A stretch of DNA of 64,000 nt from contig JACKAM010000003.1 of NCBI GenBank assembly GCA_020635075.1, forward strand, positions 124,001 to 188,000, read 5' to 3'. The notes beneath the pieces are model-generated. The model searched no databases. It saw only the letters and a list, made by a program, of their open reading frames with translations, and was not told the DNA's origin. The DNA comes from Pseudobdellovibrionaceae bacterium (GTDB taxonomy: Bacteria > Bdellovibrionota > Bdellovibrionia > Bdellovibrionales > UBA1609). Position numbers and translations under genes: made by a program. The number at the start of each line of letters is the position of its first letter. Position 1 is the stretch's first letter. This document shows positions 8,661-16,695 of this stretch, piece after piece.

Positions 8661-9541
8661 AAATCATCCCAACCAAAGGGACGATTGCGAACGGATTTTT
8701 GATGTTGTGAGAGAATGGAACGAATTTCTGCATGGGCGGCCTGAACGGCCGCTTCGATCTGCTGACGGTTTTCCTCAATCTGGGCAAAGAACTCCTTCAA
8801 GTTCATCACCGATGCTGTCACGGTCAGGGGATCTTCATCACACTCCCCACGCAAGTCCAAGACCGTCTTTAGGCCTTCGATACTTGTCTCCGACCAGCCT
8901 TCGAACCACTCTCCCGTGACTGGTGCCGCAACGATTAAAGCCTCTTCCTCCATGGGTCCCATCGCCTCAAGAGAAACCAACTCCACAAAGGGAAACTCCT
9001 CTTTCAGAGGAGCTGCTTTCCCCACGTTGCGGCAATAGACACGCACTCCGGATTCTTTTTTGGCAAACCAGGGAAGAATCTCCCGTGTCAGCCGTCCTGA
9101 TCCCACAATCCCCATCCGGCCACAATCGGCCAAGTGTTTTCGGGCCAGACTGCCGTAGCTCTGTCCGCCCAGACCAATTAGATGCTTTTGCCGAATCGAC
9201 TTTCCGTCCGTGATCAGTTTTTCCATCACCGGCCGGAGGATCCATTCCTTGCCATGGGTCGCAAGGGCCTCATCCACAAACTTTTTGAACTGACCAAAGA
9301 CCTCAGTTTCAGCCACTAAGGGCGACTGCAGGCCGCTGACGATTTCCAAAAGAAATTGATAGGCTTTTTCCTCGCGATAGACTTCCGCCCCCTCAAGCTC
9401 AGGATGACCTTCGTCAGCAAGAGATCGATGAGAGAAGGCCACCTGCCGTAAGCAAGTGGACCACACCGCCCATGATTGGGGCAAAGATCCCCAGTCCGGA
9501 GCCGGACGCCTCTGATGAAAAACAAGTAGACCAGACAACAT
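8651..9541 (-). CDS. hemA: Glutamyl-tRNA reductase, compact form
   Basis: First gene of the heme operon. The ATG at 9541 has a near-perfect ribosome-binding site (AAAAGGAGTTAATC then ATG); the reading frame extends upstream but without support. The product is only 296 aa against about 420 for typical HemA. The nucleophile is retained as Cys30 in WSTCLRQV (compare STCNR), and SPLVAETEVFGQFK matches the SLVLGExQILGQ signature; a Rossmann NADPH domain follows (MGIVGSGRL). The N-terminus before Cys30 is short and the C-terminal dimerisation region appears reduced. It reduces glutamyl-tRNA(Glu) to glutamate-1-semialdehyde, the committed and usually regulated step. Confidence 0.9.
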   Translation of the reverse strand: MLSGLLVFHQRRPAPDWGSLPQSWAVWSTCLRQVAFSHRSLADEGHPELEGAEVYREEKAYQFLLEIVSGLQSPLVAETEVFGQFKKFVDEALATHGKEWILRPVMEKLITDGKSIRQKHLIGLGGQSYGSLARKHLADCGRMGIVGSGRLTREILPWFAKKESGVRVYCRNVGKAAPLKEEFPFVELVSLEAMGPMEEEALIVAAPVTGEWFEGWSETSIEGLKTVLDLRGECDEDPLTVTASVMNLKEFFAQIEENRQQIEAAVQAAHAEIRSILSQHQKSVRNRPFGWDDLCA

Positions 9542-9617
9542 GATTAACTCCTTTTTATCGCAAACTTGACCCGGCTTTGTCACAGCTTTGTCATCCCCCC
9601 TCAGGGCTAACAGGGAG

Positions 9618-9653
9618 CACAATGAAAATGAGTTTCAATTCTCACAATGAAAC
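9618..9653. promoter_or_regulatory. Repeat/dyad upstream of hemA, possible operator
   Basis: About 80-110 bp upstream of hemA the decamer CACAATGAAA occurs twice (9618-9627 and 9643-9652). Within it a dyad GTTTCA ... TGAAAC (9632-9637 and 9648-9653, 10 nt apart) is present. This is the kind of symmetry a dimeric regulator binds. The protein is unknown; the operon-encoded response regulator is one candidate because OmpR-type proteins bind paired direct repeats. Statistical support was not computed. Confidence 0.3.
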
Positions 9654-9681
9654 TGGCCTTTTGTCCTCGCCACCTCTGGCC

Positions 9682-9687
9682 TATAAT
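9682..9687 (+). promoter_or_regulatory. Consensus -10 hexamer for the lipoprotein-sirtuin operon
   Basis: TATAAT matches the sigma-70 -10 consensus exactly and sits about 95 bp upstream of the lipoprotein start on the plus strand. A poor -35 (TTGTCC, spacing 15) is the best partner seen, so the promoter would need an activator or be weak. Confidence 0.4.
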
Positions 9688-9782
9688 CCACAGCAGTGGC
9701 ACATAGTTTGTAACATGTTGAAATGACCACTGATTTAGTGAGCTAGCCAAGTCCCTTGAATTTCCAGGGCAAAGGACAAGCC

Positions 9783-10862
9783 ATGGCCAAGAGCCTGATA
9801 ATCCAAGCAAAATGCGTGTTGAGGACAACTCTCCTCAGTGGTCTCCTCCTTGGCCTGGTGGCGTGTAATGACAGTGGCCCCGCCAAAATTGGTCCGCCGG
9901 GAGGAAAAACTCCTCCCCCTCCGTCAAAGCCCACTCCCGACCAAATGGCACTGGAGCTGACGGGAATTCATGGCGTGGTTCTCTTGTCTTCCTTTTCGAC
10001 TCTCCAGGATTTCACTCAACAGATGATGAAGGCTCCTGACAAACTCAACCCGCGAAACTGTGTCACGGGCCCAATCACTCACAAACAGGACAAGACAATT
10101 GCTGTGACCTACACTTGGCGCTGCTATCCCAGAGACCTACACACCAGCGGGGCGGAAGGGGATCTGCACTACAACTTTGAGTTTCAGAGCGTGGAAGATG
10201 CAGACAAGGGCCTTGGCAAAGCCCGCCCACTAAAGATCACCCTCTCCGCTAGCGATGACTTTGCTTTTTATTACCTCGGTCGTAATCGCCAGATCATCCG
10301 CTGGCCGGTTGATCTCAACAGCTCCTGGACTCCCGGCGAAGGAGACAAGCTGAATGTGGATTTCCAAATGAATCTGGAAAAGGTCAGAGATCCGGTTAAA
10401 ACCACTGACCTGTTCCATTCCTGGTATTTGAAGCTCCAGGGAGTCATGGGCGCTCCTGGCGACAAGGGACAAAGACCTTTTGCTGCCCAAGTCGTGCAAC
10501 TGGATTACAAAGTCCAATCCAGCCGCACCACCTTTGATCTCACCCAATTGGATTTAGCCCCCAGGGATGTGATTCAGTTTCAGGACTGTGGCCTACCTTT
10601 GGCCGATTACAATTTCTTTTTCCAATCCAGTTCTCTGGGTAAAGAGCTACGCGGCACGATGCTCTCGGAGCAGCAGTGGCTAAAGGTCAATCAGGGCCCT
10701 CGCTACGATTGGGGCAGATGCAGCCCTATTCACCTCACCTATGTGAACGAGTTCTCGCGCAGTCTGCTGGACCTGACAAAACGAATCCGCAGCAAGCAAA
10801 TAGACGGCGAGAAAATGGCTGAAGAAAAACCTCCAGCCTTGGGCACGAGCTCGGGCTCATGA
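9783..10862 (+). CDS. Lipoprotein of unknown function
   Basis: A 359-aa protein beginning MAKSLIIQAK with a hydrophobic stretch and a lipobox LGLVAC, so it is predicted to be lipid-anchored at the cell envelope. A proline-rich linker (PPGGKTPPPPSKPTP) follows. The body has no family I recognise; it reads as beta-rich and contains two Cys pairs that could form disulfides. An in-frame ATG 27 nt upstream is less likely because the start at 9783 directly precedes the signal sequence. The stop overlaps the sirtuin start (ATGA), so the two are co-translated, although one is exported and the other cytosolic. Confidence 0.75.
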   Translation: MAKSLIIQAKCVLRTTLLSGLLLGLVACNDSGPAKIGPPGGKTPPPPSKPTPDQMALELTGIHGVVLLSSFSTLQDFTQQMMKAPDKLNPRNCVTGPITHKQDKTIAVTYTWRCYPRDLHTSGAEGDLHYNFEFQSVEDADKGLGKARPLKITLSASDDFAFYYLGRNRQIIRWPVDLNSSWTPGEGDKLNVDFQMNLEKVRDPVKTTDLFHSWYLKLQGVMGAPGDKGQRPFAAQVVQLDYKVQSSRTTFDLTQLDLAPRDVIQFQDCGLPLADYNFFFQSSSLGKELRGTMLSEQQWLKVNQGPRYDWGRCSPIHLTYVNEFSRSLLDLTKRIRSKQIDGEKMAEEKPPALGTSSGS

Positions 10863-11632
10863 GTCGGGACTGGCCCTTTAGCAAAACCCTTCGCGACCTC
10901 ATTGCCAACAAAGCCTCGGTTTGTGTTCTCACCGGCGCCGGCGTCTCGGCCGAAAGTGGCGTCCCCACGTTTCGCGAAAAAGATGGTCTATGGGCCAAGT
11001 TTAAACCTGAAGAATTGGCCAGCATGGATGCCTTTATGGGTAACCCTCTTCGCGTGTGGGAATGGTATCAACATCGTCTCAAAGTCATTCGCGAAGTTCA
11101 GCCCAACCCAGGTCATAAAGCCCTGGCCCAGTGGCAAAGGCTGGTGCCTGATTTTACCCTGCTCACGCAAAATGTGGATGGACTTCACCAGCGCGCGGGC
11201 AGTGAAAATGTTCTCGAACTCCACGGCAACATCAACCGCAGCTTTTGTGTGTCTTGCCACCATGTGGTGGATGAAATCGAGTTAGAATTATTGAAGGAAG
11301 GGGGCGCACCCGCCAAAGAGGATCTCCCCAAGTGCCCCCAATGTCAGGACTTGTTGCGACCTGATGTGGTTTGGTTTGGAGAGATGCTTCCTGGCGACAT
11401 CCTCCACGCCTCTGATCAGGCTGCCCGCCGCTGCCAGCTTTTTCTCTCCATTGGCACCATGGGAGTCGTATTCCCTGCAGCTGGTCTTCCCCTGGCTGCG
11501 ATCCAATCCGGTGCCTATGTGGTGGAGATTAATCCGGACGAAACTGAGCTCACGCCCTACATGAGTGAATCCCTGCGCGGACCCTCGGGCAAAATTCTCC
11601 CTCAACTCATCAGGCTCCTGGCACAACCTTAA
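10859..11632 (+). CDS. cobB: Sir2-family NAD-dependent protein deacylase
   Basis: A 257-aa sirtuin. NAD-binding motifs are VLTGAGVSAESGVPTFR and TQNVDGLHQRAG; the catalytic His is in ELHGNI. A zinc module is formed by CVSC and CPQC. The helix WYQHRLKV carries the Tyr-x-x-Arg pair that in class III sirtuins (SIRT5, E. coli CobB) binds the carboxylate of succinyl- or malonyl-lysine, so desuccinylase activity is plausible beside deacetylation. It ends 13 nt before the convergent TetR gene. Confidence 0.93.
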   Translation: MSRDWPFSKTLRDLIANKASVCVLTGAGVSAESGVPTFREKDGLWAKFKPEELASMDAFMGNPLRVWEWYQHRLKVIREVQPNPGHKALAQWQRLVPDFTLLTQNVDGLHQRAGSENVLELHGNINRSFCVSCHHVVDEIELELLKEGGAPAKEDLPKCPQCQDLLRPDVVWFGEMLPGDILHASDQAARRCQLFLSIGTMGVVFPAAGLPLAAIQSGAYVVEINPDETELTPYMSESLRGPSGKILPQLIRLLAQP

Positions 11633-11645
11633 TGAGAGCGTCCGG

Positions 11646-12221
11646 CTATGTGACTTCGTGATCCTTCATGATCTGCAGGTATTCTTTAACAGCTGTGAGA
11701 ACATGATGAATGACAGTCCCATCAACTCGGGGGGCGAAACTGAGACCCCAATAAACACTGTACAGGGAGTGGACCTGGCTCTGATCGAGTTCGGGAAAAG
11801 TCTTGTGAAGCTTCTGACAGAACTCACCCTCCAAATGGCGGATCGTCTCTCCAAGCTCCGTGGGACGGTGGTAGTGTTCCAACACAAAGGGGGCAAGGGC
11901 CGGGCACTTCTCGTAGATCCTTCGCGCCTGGAGCATAGACTCCACCAGCTCTCCACGCTGCCACAGGGCTTGACGTTCGGGACTCATGCCGATCATCTCC
12001 TCACCAATGATTTTAACGGCCTCATTGATGATGTTTTCCTTGGAGCGCCCAAAATAATAATAGATGAGAGAGCGGGTGATCTCACTCTTGCGCGCCAGAT
12101 CTGAAATGGTCCATTTGCCATGGCCCTTTTTGTAGTCCAACTCAATGGCCGCATTCAGAACCTTCCAGAAGGTTTCGTCCTTGGAAGGCTTGCTGTTTTG
12201 ATCTGACTCCTCAGTCCCCAT
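11646..12221 (-). CDS. TetR-family transcriptional regulator
   Basis: A 191-aa protein with an N-terminal TetR helix-turn-helix (WTISDLARKSEITRSLIYYYFGRSKENI, residues about 40-70) and an all-helical C-terminal ligand/dimer domain with no recognisable ligand class. The start has a GGGGGAA ribosome-binding site. A perfect 10-bp inverted repeat begins 16 nt upstream of its ATG, suggesting autorepression. The divergent small membrane peptide gene at 12411 is the nearest other possible target. Confidence 0.9.
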   Translation of the reverse strand: MGTEESDQNSKPSKDETFWKVLNAAIELDYKKGHGKWTISDLARKSEITRSLIYYYFGRSKENIINEAVKIIGEEMIGMSPERQALWQRGELVESMLQARRIYEKCPALAPFVLEHYHRPTELGETIRHLEGEFCQKLHKTFPELDQSQVHSLYSVYWGLSFAPRVDGTVIHHVLTAVKEYLQIMKDHEVT

Positions 12222-12236
12222 AGTTCCCCCACTCCA

Positions 12237-12265
12237 TTTGACAAAAACCCGGCTCTTTTGTCAAA
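12237..12265. promoter_or_regulatory. Palindromic operator upstream of the TetR gene
   Basis: TTTGACAAAA (12237-12246) and its exact reverse complement TTTTGTCAAA (12256-12265) are separated by 9 bp. Related half-sites follow: GGTCAAAG and TGTCAAC at about 12292-12304. TetR proteins typically bind such dyads over their own promoters, and the position just before the start fits. Binding is inferred, not shown. Confidence 0.6.
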
Positions 12266-12410
12266 ACCGCCCCCGCCGTAGACAAAAGACTGGTCAAAGT
12301 GTCAACGGCTTCGGTGGCAAAAGTCGGTGGGTTCGCGCTATCTTTATTGGTGAGAGGGAACATTTAGTCGCCAAGGGGAGGGATTCCGATAGATTGACGG
12401 AGGAATCCCT

Positions 12411-12578
12411 ATGCATTATTCGAAACAAGAAGTCATACTATTTGCCCTAACCCACCTGTTGATGTTGAGCTTTTTCGCACTGTTGATATTTAAGAGCTCA
12501 CCACATACGGCCGAGTTCAATTTCAAACCGACAACGAAGCCGCTCATTACAGCTGGGCCAGAAGCCGGGAAAAAATGA
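12411..12578 (+). CDS. Small single-pass membrane peptide (55 aa)
   Basis: This ORF starts at an ATG preceded by a good ribosome-binding site (GACGGAGGAATCCCT). The product begins MHYSKQEVILFALTHL and continues as one hydrophobic helix (residues about 8-28), then a basic, proline-containing tail ending GPEAGKK. The strong start signal and clean signal-anchor profile argue for a real gene, but no family is recognised. It lies divergent from the TetR gene and could be its target. Confidence 0.5.
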   Translation: MHYSKQEVILFALTHLLMLSFFALLIFKSSPHTAEFNFKPTTKPLITAGPEAGKK

Positions 12579-12655
12579 CCGGGTTGTTTGGCTAGATCGA
12601 AAACGTCAAATTTCCGGGCTCCGCCCATTCACTCCGAACGTGATATTCTAATGAT

Positions 12656-13978
12656 ATGGAGCCCGTTTTTTTAAAAAAGTCTGCTCTGACAGGTCTACTT
12701 CTTGCCGTCGTGGTTGGATGTGTGGGACTGCCACCATCAGCTCCAAGGCGCGATCCCAAATCCGTTTTTAAACCATCCAAACACGAATTTCTCAAAGTCT
12801 ACTCCCGCTTTCTGGAGCGTCCATCAGCTGGCAGCCTGTCCGAAGTGAAAAAGTACATCAATGGCCCCGATGGTGCCGGTGACAAATACCTTTTGAGCTA
12901 TCGCTCGCAACGAAAGTTTGCCTCCAAGTACTTTTCCAAGATTGTGGCCAACATCGACAAGGGCGATGTCTACACTGTCCGTTCTCTTTTCTACCTGGCC
13001 TTTGATTTAGACACTCCGAGCCTGGCAGCCGAGTCCCGATCCATATCCTCAGAAATCATGAATGTTGAGGCCGGACGCCACGCCAGAACTGTCAAGTCGG
13101 CCTCTTATCTTCTTGGTGTTCATATTCCGCACAACTATCCGGAGCTGTTGTTTAAAGCCATGGCTGAGGAATTCAAGGATGCGAATGAAAAACAGAGAAA
13201 GGAATACCTTTACGGTGTGGCTAACTTCGGCCTTGAAGACGAAAAGTTCCGACCTCTTTGCCCCAAGTGCCCCAGTCAACCCGTTACCTTCTTTGAGGCC
13301 AAGTACCAAAAGTTGATCAAAGCGGCCGTCAGTGACCAGGCCGAGATTAAAATTCAGCAGTGGTTTCACCGCACACAACTGGCGCGGGCAACCGCACCTC
13401 CAGTCCTCCAAATCCGGCGCCTTCTGTTTGAGCCCAACGACAATCGACTCAAGGAACTCAAAGACGCCTGCTACTACAAATCCGATCCTTCGGCGGAAAA
13501 ACCGACGATCAATGACTTGGGCGAGATGACGTCCAAAAGAATTGTGCAGCTACTCAAGGAAGGGGACCTACAAGTCGCAAGAGCTCTCATCATTGTTGCT
13601 GATGAAAGGTGCTGGAAAGAAGTGGATGAAATTGATGGACCTAAGCCCTGGCTTTCGACCATCCTCATTTGCCGTCAACCGGAGACCTTTTTACAAGCTG
13701 TGGCTCTGGAAAATCCAGGAGGACTTTTTCTCGATGAAATTATGAAATTCGAATCACCCCAAGGGTGGATGAACTGCACGGGCCAAGCGGCGGGTTCTGG
13801 AGACTTGGCCGCTTACCGCATTCAAAAGCTCAAAACCGCCAACGCCATTACTCCAATGGAACAACGAATCCTTCAGTACCTCGTCAAGAGTTTTGATACC
13901 GCGACGACTGAACTCACCGACGATCGGGCGCCCGCCGAGAAAAAACCAGAACCTCCACCTGAAGACGAACTGGACTAG
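12656..13978 (+). CDS. Predicted lipoprotein of unknown function
   Basis: A 440-aa protein with an N-terminal signal and lipobox (VVVGCVG). The mature part is largely helical, with several cysteines (LCPKCPS, DACYY, ERCW, LICRQ) and a charged proline-rich C-terminus (EKKPEPPPEDELD). No domain was recognised; the repeated helical pattern could be HEAT- or TPR-like but no repeat is clear enough to assert. The stop is only 10 nt before the first long palindrome, which may act as its terminator. Confidence 0.75.
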   Translation: MEPVFLKKSALTGLLLAVVVGCVGLPPSAPRRDPKSVFKPSKHEFLKVYSRFLERPSAGSLSEVKKYINGPDGAGDKYLLSYRSQRKFASKYFSKIVANIDKGDVYTVRSLFYLAFDLDTPSLAAESRSISSEIMNVEAGRHARTVKSASYLLGVHIPHNYPELLFKAMAEEFKDANEKQRKEYLYGVANFGLEDEKFRPLCPKCPSQPVTFFEAKYQKLIKAAVSDQAEIKIQQWFHRTQLARATAPPVLQIRRLLFEPNDNRLKELKDACYYKSDPSAEKPTINDLGEMTSKRIVQLLKEGDLQVARALIIVADERCWKEVDEIDGPKPWLSTILICRQPETFLQAVALENPGGLFLDEIMKFESPQGWMNCTGQAAGSGDLAAYRIQKLKTANAITPMEQRILQYLVKSFDTATTELTDDRAPAEKKPEPPPEDELD

Positions 13979-13988
13979 TTTCCCACCT

Positions 13989-14096
13989 TCAAAAAGGTTC
14001 CAGGTCCTAAACGTGGATGCACGATGCCAAGTCCACCTTCTTTGGAAAGTGGACTTGGCATCGTGCATCCACGTTTAGGACCTGGAACCTTTTTGA
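13989..14096. repeat. Perfect long palindrome, copy 1 (48-bp arms)
   Basis: Arms 13989-14036 and 14049-14096 are exact reverse complements (48 bp) around a 12-nt centre. The outer part contains GGTTCCAGGTCCT and CGTGGATGCAC. A second copy at 14833-14935 shares the outer design. At five arm positions the two copies differ, and each difference is mirrored in the opposite arm, so pairing is kept. It begins 10 nt after the stop of the lipoprotein gene and could form a very stable RNA hairpin, so it may act as a terminator. It does not encode a recognisable protein. Confidence 0.9.
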
Positions 14097-14175
14097 CAAA
14101 TTCGATATCGTACACATATTAGTTAAATGGCCAGCTGTCCGGCCGAACTCACCTAAAAAAAATCCACTTCCCTTT

Positions 14176-14203
14176 CTTGACAGTTTTCGATTTCACCACA
14201 GAT
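14176..14203 (+). promoter_or_regulatory. Heat-shock (RpoH-like) promoter for hsp20
   Basis: CTTGACA (14176-14182), a 13-nt spacer and CCACAGAT (14196-14203) resemble the sigma-32 consensus CTTGAAA-N13/14-CCCCATnT. It lies 45 bp upstream of the hsp20 start. As a plain sigma-70 promoter it has a perfect -35 (TTGACA) but no fitting -10, which favours the heat-shock reading. This is inference from pattern and gene function. Confidence 0.5.
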
Positions 14204-14248
14204 TGAGCTTGTAAAAGAAAAAATCCTGTAAAGGAAAGGGGAAGTCAG

Positions 14249-14746
14249 ATGAAAAGCCAACTAACAACTCGTCGTAACCGAAATTCACTTTGGGATTTTA
14301 TGAATGAGGTGGATCAAGCTTTTGGCAACGGATTCTTCAATGACCGTCAGCTAACTGAGAGCACTTCCTTCTATCCCGCTGTCGATATCGTGGAACATGA
14401 AGACAGCTACCTGATCAGTGCCGACCTGCCAGGGATGAAGAATGAAAATATCCACTTGGATGTGAATGAAGGCGTGCTGACAATTAGCGGTGAACGAATG
14501 GACGAAAAGAAATCCAGCGATCAACACTACCGCAGATACGAAAAGCGCTACGGAAAGTTTGTCCGCAGCTTTCGCATCCCGGACAGTGTCAACGCCGACA
14601 AAATTGAAGCTTGTTTTGAAGATGGTGTATTGGAAGTACTCATTCCAAAAAGCGAAAAAGTTCTCCCCCAGAAGATTGAAGTCAAACAATCCAAGGAAGG
14701 GTTGTTCTCTAAAATCATGGGCAAAAAAGAAGAGGGCAAACACTAA
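14249..14746 (+). CDS. hsp20: Small heat-shock protein, Hsp20/alpha-crystallin family
   Basis: A 165-aa ATP-independent holdase chaperone. The alpha-crystallin domain runs from about residue 42 (YPAVDIVEHEDSYLISADLPGM) to about 140, including GVLTISGER and the closing ENGVLEV-type motif DGVLEVLIPK. The N-terminal arm and Lys-rich C-terminal tail (KKEEGKH) are usual. The start has an AAAGGGGAAG ribosome-binding site. It is flanked on both sides by related long palindromes and followed by its own intrinsic terminator. Confidence 0.95.
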   Translation: MKSQLTTRRNRNSLWDFMNEVDQAFGNGFFNDRQLTESTSFYPAVDIVEHEDSYLISADLPGMKNENIHLDVNEGVLTISGERMDEKKSSDQHYRRYEKRYGKFVRSFRIPDSVNADKIEACFEDGVLEVLIPKSEKVLPQKIEVKQSKEGLFSKIMGKKEEGKH

Positions 14747-14802
14747 AATTGTTCAACAACATCCCATCTAACGTTTTCAAATCCTCACCAAATACCTACC
14801 GT

Positions 14803-14830
14803 GCCCCTTCCGCCAGGAAGGGGCGTTTCT
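14803..14830 (+). terminator. Intrinsic terminator of hsp20
   Basis: GC-rich stem GCCCCTTCC / GGAAGGGGC (9 bp, loop GCCA) followed by GTTTCT, 57 nt after the hsp20 stop. It is a conventional rho-independent terminator, though the T-tract is short. The second long palindrome starts 3 nt further on. Confidence 0.75.
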
Positions 14831-14832
14831 CA

Positions 14833-14935
14833 AAAAGGTTCCAGGTCCTCAACGTGGATGCACAATGGCAATTCCGCCTTCCTAAAGAAGGCGGAATTGC
14901 CATTGTGCATCCACGTTGAGGACCTGGAACCTTTT
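14833..14935. repeat. Perfect long palindrome, copy 2 (49-bp arms)
   Basis: Arms 14833-14881 and 14887-14935 are exact reverse complements (49 bp) with a 5-nt loop CTAAA. The first ~18 arm bases match copy 1 (13989-14096) exactly; further in, the copies differ at several positions, always with the matching change in the other arm. It lies between the convergent hsp20 and membrane-protein genes and could terminate transcription from both sides. No ORF of interest. Confidence 0.9.
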
Positions 14936-14946
14936 GGTGACGCGAC

Positions 14947-15813
14947 TTAGTAGACTAGCCGATAAAAGAACACGGCAAGAAAGTAAAACACCACTTGGGC
15001 GCCCCACTCCAAATACTTTTCCCACTTCACATTGCGCAAAAAAGAATCCCGCTTGCGCAGGGTCAACTCATAGAGGAAATGAAACATCCTTTCTTCCAGG
15101 TGATTGATGACAAAAGCCAGGATGTAAAGACCCAGTACATGACCACCGACCACCAGCAGGGCCCGATCAAAGACTGGTGCTCCGGATGGGGATGGATATT
15201 TCTTGTACCAGGCCATAATAAGCAATCCCGGAAAGACAAAGTACTTCACCGCCATCATTGGTAAATTGCGCAGCTTTCGGCCCATGCGTTTCCAGGATGC
15301 ATCGACCTGCCTGGACATCTGACGGTAGCGGTCCATGATCTTATCGGGGACCATATCAGGTCGGGCATTGGCTATGGCCTCAAGAACCATGTAATTGCCG
15401 GCAAGAGCTGATGGGAAACGGATCTTCATTCCCGAATTCATTTCCACGCGGAAGCCCCCAAGAAAGCGGGGTGAAATCCGGGAAATCACGATCCGCTTGA
15501 TCTCAGTGAACTTCATCTCAAATTTCTTTCTTCCCTGCTCAATCAAAAGCCGATGCTCTTCCAGCCAATACTTGGAAAACAGACGAGGTCGCACAAAGAA
15601 CCACAGACGAATGATGATCGAAAGGGGCAGTGAGCAGGCCACCAGGATGCGAAAGCCCATCACCAGATTGGTGTCGTCGGGAAAACGACCAATATGCAGG
15701 CGGATAATAATGGCGATGGCGACAACGGACCCAATGAGGGCCACCTTATAAAGCCGCTTGAATGCGCCTCTATACTCCAAAGCTTGATCACGTTGATTCA
15801 TATTGCTCATCAT
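14947..15813 (-). CDS. Multi-pass membrane protein with a PH-like cytosolic part
   Basis: About 288 aa from the ATG at 15813 (MMSNMNQRDQ); an in-frame start 66 nt upstream is weaker. Two N-terminal helices (about residues 25-45 and 55-80) are followed by a soluble stretch (EEHRLLIEQGRKKFEMKFTEIKRIVISRIS) that looks like the membrane-associated PH-like domains of bacterial bPH families. Further hydrophobic segments lie around residues 190-215, 225-250 and 270-288. No function can be named. The stop is 12 nt from the second long palindrome. Confidence 0.7.
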   Translation of the reverse strand: MMSNMNQRDQALEYRGAFKRLYKVALIGSVVAIAIIIRLHIGRFPDDTNLVMGFRILVACSLPLSIIIRLWFFVRPRLFSKYWLEEHRLLIEQGRKKFEMKFTEIKRIVISRISPRFLGGFRVEMNSGMKIRFPSALAGNYMVLEAIANARPDMVPDKIMDRYRQMSRQVDASWKRMGRKLRNLPMMAVKYFVFPGLLIMAWYKKYPSPSGAPVFDRALLVVGGHVLGLYILAFVINHLEERMFHFLYELTLRKRDSFLRNVKWEKYLEWGAQVVFYFLAVFFYRLVY

Positions 15814-16042
15814 TGTGAACCAGGCACCCAGGTAGGTCCAGCACTTCGAGCCAGTCCCCGGCTCGACGCCAATTGGCACGGCGCTTCTTTTGCCAATTGT
15901 CTATGTGTTTTTGTCATTCCTCGGGCTTCTCCCGAGAGCGTGACTACACAAAGTTTTCCCTATAGACCCTGGTTCTAGACATCACCTCGCCCGTCCGCGA
16001 TGGTGAGAGGTCAAAATGGATGGCCAAGGGGAGGATTTGGGG

Positions 16043-16681
16043 ATGAGGCAATTGTTGGTTCTAATGTCTGTTTTGTGGGCCACTTCCGGCTCTGCTGCGG
16101 TTTCCTTTGATTTTGAATGCGGACGCTACCAATACCGGGCCGCAGATTATGAGTGGATGGTGGTCAACACCCTGATCAAGGGCCAGATGAATCTGAAGGA
16201 CGACCAGTACACGCTAAAGAACTGGGAAGGCTATTACCATTTAGTGGACACGGACTCCAGCGTGAACACGCCCTACACCTGGGCTTTCGCCTCAGGCCGC
16301 GGGGACGCAATTTCTCCAGTGGCCCACTACCGACCCCGCAAGTACAAAGACCATATCAAGTTGGAGATTCCCTTTTCTGACTTCGGCATGAGCTTTGGCG
16401 AAACCGATCTGATCTTTCCCAAGCTTGAGCTGGTCAAAGGCAAAGAAAATGTGGCAGCTTACCTGGTGATGACTGCCATTGAGGACCATTTCGGAGCGAC
16501 GGTTCCCTTGGATTGCCGTGTTGGCCAAATCAGCGGCCTAACTTCCAGACGCTCCATGCAACCTCTAACCACAACCAACGATCCAGATGATCAAGTCAAA
16601 CAGTGTGTGGAGGCTTGCCAGGCCCTCTTTCAGCCCGGCCCTCTACTCAAAAGCTGCGTCATCGACTGCTACCGCCGCTAA
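16043..16681 (+). CDS. Secreted protein of unknown function, disulfide-rich C-terminus
   Basis: The ATG at 16043 (MRQLLVLMSVLWATSGSAA) gives a clean signal peptide and has a GGGGAGG ribosome-binding site; an ATG 27 nt upstream is less suitable. The mature ~193 aa starts VSFDFECGRYQYRA and reads as a beta-sandwich. The C-terminus has four cysteines in two pairs (CVEAC and CVIDC), probably disulfides in the periplasm. No family recognised. The first ~290-bp inverted-repeat element starts 14 nt after the stop. Confidence 0.7.
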   Translation: MRQLLVLMSVLWATSGSAAVSFDFECGRYQYRAADYEWMVVNTLIKGQMNLKDDQYTLKNWEGYYHLVDTDSSVNTPYTWAFASGRGDAISPVAHYRPRKYKDHIKLEIPFSDFGMSFGETDLIFPKLELVKGKENVAAYLVMTAIEDHFGATVPLDCRVGQISGLTSRRSMQPLTTTNDPDDQVKQCVEACQALFQPGPLLKSCVIDCYRR

Positions 16682-16695
16682 AAGGCTAAGAGCGT

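Noticed and set aside
13893..14078. Short ORFs running through the first long palindrome (also 13754-14068 and 14017-14214)
   Set aside because: They arise because both arms of a perfect palindrome read similarly; their starts are unsupported and they overlap real genes.
13989..14935. CRISPR-like reading of the repeated palindromes
   Set aside because: Only two copies, 844 bp apart, with a gene between, no regular spacers and no cas genes.
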